Part shown: positions 6,225-7,419 of the stretch, piece by piece | Layout of the letters: each line of letters begins with the position of its first letter | Numbering within the stretch: the stretch's first letter is position 1 | DNA from: Dehalococcoidia bacterium | GTDB lineage: Bacteria; Chloroflexota; Dehalococcoidia; UBA2979 | Direction of reading: 5' to 3' | Assembly (NCBI GenBank): GCA_004297315.1 | Contig: SCTU01000245.1 | Span: 1 to 7,419, forward strand | Length of the DNA: 7,419 nt | Made by a program: the position numbers and the translations under genes | Notes under the pieces: generated by a model | Databases searched by the model: none | What the model was told of the DNA's origin: nothing | Seen by the model: the letters and a program-made list of their open reading frames with translations, nothing else

Positions 6225-7103
6225 ATGCTGATGTACCTGGCGTTTCGCGGCGGGGCGTTGCTAACGCGCGCCATCCCACTGCGCGTCTCGTACGCCGTCG
6301 CGCGCGCGATCGGCCTGCTCGCCTACCTCGCATGGCCGGGCGGGCGGCGGCGCTGCGTCGCCAACATGGCGCGGGTCACCGGCGGCGACGAGAAGGCGGC
6401 GCGGCGGCTCGCGCGACGGTCGTTTGGCAACTACCTCGTCTACCTCGTGGATTTCGTGCGCTTCCTCCGCACCGACGCGGCCGAGGTCGACCGCCGCGTA
6501 GTGTGGGACGGCTGGTCGGGGCTCCAGGCGGAACGGCGTGGCAACGGCATCGTCTTCGTGACAATGCACTTCGGGAACTGGGACCTGGGCGCGGCGATCC
6601 TCGCGCAGAAGGGATTCCCGATCTCGGTGATCGCGGACACCTTCGAGAACGGCCCGGTGAACCGCCTCGTGCTCGGATCGCGTGAACATCTCGGCATGAA
6701 GGTGATCGCCGCCGAGCGCATGGGCCCCGGGATCCTCCGCGCGCTGCGCGGCAACGACGTCGTCGCGGTTCTGATCGACGTCCCCCAGGCGACCGACGGC
6801 GTCGAGGTGGAGTTCTTCGGGGAGCGGATCGCCGTGCCGGACGGGCCCGCGCGGATCGCGCTGCGTGCGGGGTCCTCGGTGATGGCCGCCACCTTGCCGC
6901 GAGTCGACCCGTGGGGCGACATCGTGACCGTGAACGTCGCGCCGGTCCCGTTCACCCCGACCGGCAATCAGGAAGCGGACGTCCGCGGGCTGACGCAGGC
7001 GGTCTTCCGGCAACTCGAGCAGTTCGTCCGGCGCGACCCTTCGCAGTGGTACATCTTCCGCAGCCTCTGGGTCGCCGACCTGGCGCGCGCGGCGCGCCCG
7101 TAG
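6225..7103 (+). CDS. Lysophospholipid acyltransferase, HtrB/PatA-like
   Basis: This 292-residue protein belongs to the lipid A biosynthesis acyltransferase family (Lip_A_acyltrans, HtrB/LpxL superfamily). The same family includes the mycobacterial phosphatidylinositol mannoside acyltransferase PatA. The catalytic HX4D motif is present as HFGNWD (His115, Asp120). It is followed by the typical block FFGERIAVPDGPARIALRAG (197-216) and the family-like end DPSQWYIFRSLW (271-282). A hydrophobic N-terminal segment (about residues 20-37) suggests membrane attachment on the cytoplasmic side. A lipid A role is unlikely because no lipid A genes are seen and Chloroflexota generally lack lipopolysaccharide; acylation of a glycolipid or inositol phospholipid is more plausible given the adjacent ino1. 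The start is uncertain: ATG at 6225 fits the family's hydrophobic N-terminus, ATG at 6231 is an alternative, and the best purine-rich sequence (GAGGGGGA, 6198-6205) is rather far upstream. A second, similar gene follows after six bases. Confidence 0.88.
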   Translation: MLMYLAFRGGALLTRAIPLRVSYAVARAIGLLAYLAWPGGRRRCVANMARVTGGDEKAARRLARRSFGNYLVYLVDFVRFLRTDAAEVDRRVVWDGWSGLQAERRGNGIVFVTMHFGNWDLGAAILAQKGFPISVIADTFENGPVNRLVLGSREHLGMKVIAAERMGPGILRALRGNDVVAVLIDVPQATDGVEVEFFGERIAVPDGPARIALRAGSSVMAATLPRVDPWGDIVTVNVAPVPFTPTGNQEADVRGLTQAVFRQLEQFVRRDPSQWYIFRSLWVADLARAARP

Positions 7104-7109
7104 CGTCTC

Positions 7110-7406
7110 ATGCCGCACCGCCTGCTGCGGGCGCTGATGCTCGTCATCCCGCGCGTCCCCCTGCGCGTCCTCACGCCCGTCGTCTGGCTGGCGGGCGGTG
7201 CGGCTTGGTACGCCTCGCGACGCCTGCGCGAAACGACGACGGACCACATGCGACACGCGCTCGGGCCGGGCGCACCGCGCACCTCGATTGCCGCCCGTGC
7301 GCGCGACTGTGTCCGCGCCGCCACGTGGTACTGGGTCGACCTCGCGCGGGCGCGGAGGATGACACCGGAGCAAACCTTCGCCTCCCTCGATGCAGTCGAG
7401 GGCCTC
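7110..7406 (+). CDS. Second HtrB/PatA-like acyltransferase, N-terminal part (3' partial)
   Basis: This open frame begins at ATG 7110, six bases after the preceding acyltransferase, and runs to the end of the window without a stop. Ninety-nine residues appear genuine. The N-terminus has a hydrophobic stretch (about residues 8-35, LMLVIPRVPLRV then PVVWLAGGAAWY). An Arg-rich turn with an HMRHALG segment (46-52) follows, matching the RRxxxxNxxxxLG-like region of HtrB-type acyltransferases. ARDCVRAATWYWVDLAR (64-80) parallels the SFGNYLVYLVDFVRF region of the upstream gene, with the same spacing to the N-terminus. The catalytic HX4D motif would lie beyond the break. No clear ribosome-binding site precedes the ATG, so coupling to the upstream gene is likely. 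The frame formally continues through the adapter bases 7407-7419, which would add four false residues (RSEE). The tandem arrangement suggests a duplication or a pair acting on successive acyl positions. Confidence 0.75.
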
Positions 7407-7419
7407 AGATCGGAAGAGC
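7407..7419. other. Illumina adapter remnant at the contig end
   Basis: The last 13 bases, AGATCGGAAGAGC, are identical to the common prefix of Illumina TruSeq-type adapters. They sit exactly at the end of the window, where read-through adapter would remain after incomplete trimming. They should be treated as non-biological and excluded from the truncated acyltransferase gene. Confidence 0.95.

Noticed and set aside
6261..7373. A 370-codon open frame on the minus strand over the acyltransferases
   Set aside because: It spans two plus-strand genes of the same family and has an Arg/Asp/His-rich composition without motifs, so it is a GC-driven shadow.
1..7419. CRISPR arrays, tRNA or rRNA genes, insertion sequences and phage or defence genes
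   Set aside because: No regularly spaced repeats, cloverleaf-like sequences, transposase motifs or defence-protein signatures were seen. The window is mainly housekeeping and lipid-related genes.

Overview
The window reads as GC-rich bacterial chromosome, most likely from a member of the Chloroflexota (Dehalococcoidia-like or a related high-GC lineage). Four things point there: a short IF-2 of 596 residues with almost no N-terminal extension; a 48-residue DUF5679-type zinc-ribbon protein; an actinobacterial/chloroflexotal-type inositol-3-phosphate synthase; and HtrB/PatA-like acyltransferases. Taxonomy is inferred from protein character only. The last 13 bases (7407-7419) exactly match the common Illumina adapter prefix, so the window ends at an untrimmed contig end rather than in genuine sequence.

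Region 1 (1-3747, plus strand) is the conserved transcription/translation operon: the C-terminal tail of probable nusA, then ylxR (rnpM), infB, rbfA and truB. The genes are packed tightly. nusA and ylxR overlap by 20 bases, ylxR and infB share ATGA, infB and rbfA appear to share CTGA with a CTG start for rbfA, and truB follows 11 bases after rbfA. Together they encode transcription elongation, RNase P modulation, translation initiation, 30S maturation and tRNA pseudouridylation functions. No ribF or rpsO follows truB.

Region 2 (3748-3996, plus strand) holds a roughly 100-base leader with a perfect TTGACA box and a tiny four-cysteine zinc-ribbon gene. Its TAG stop lies in the palindrome CTAG, which also supplies the stop of the convergent LysR-family regulator (3993-4877, minus strand).

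Region 3 (4878-7406) is an apparent inositol/lipid module. The LysR-type regulator is divergent from an inositol-3-phosphate synthase gene (4995-6068). The 117-base gap between them is AT-rich next to the regulator and contains two nearly concentric inverted repeats, a plausible regulator-binding region. After ino1 comes a strong GC hairpin terminator (6107-6130), then two tandem acyltransferases of the lipid A acyltransferase / PIM acyltransferase superfamily, six bases apart. The second is cut off by the contig end. Ino1 makes inositol phosphate for phosphatidylinositol-type lipids, and the acyltransferases could acylate such lipids, but that functional link is inference.
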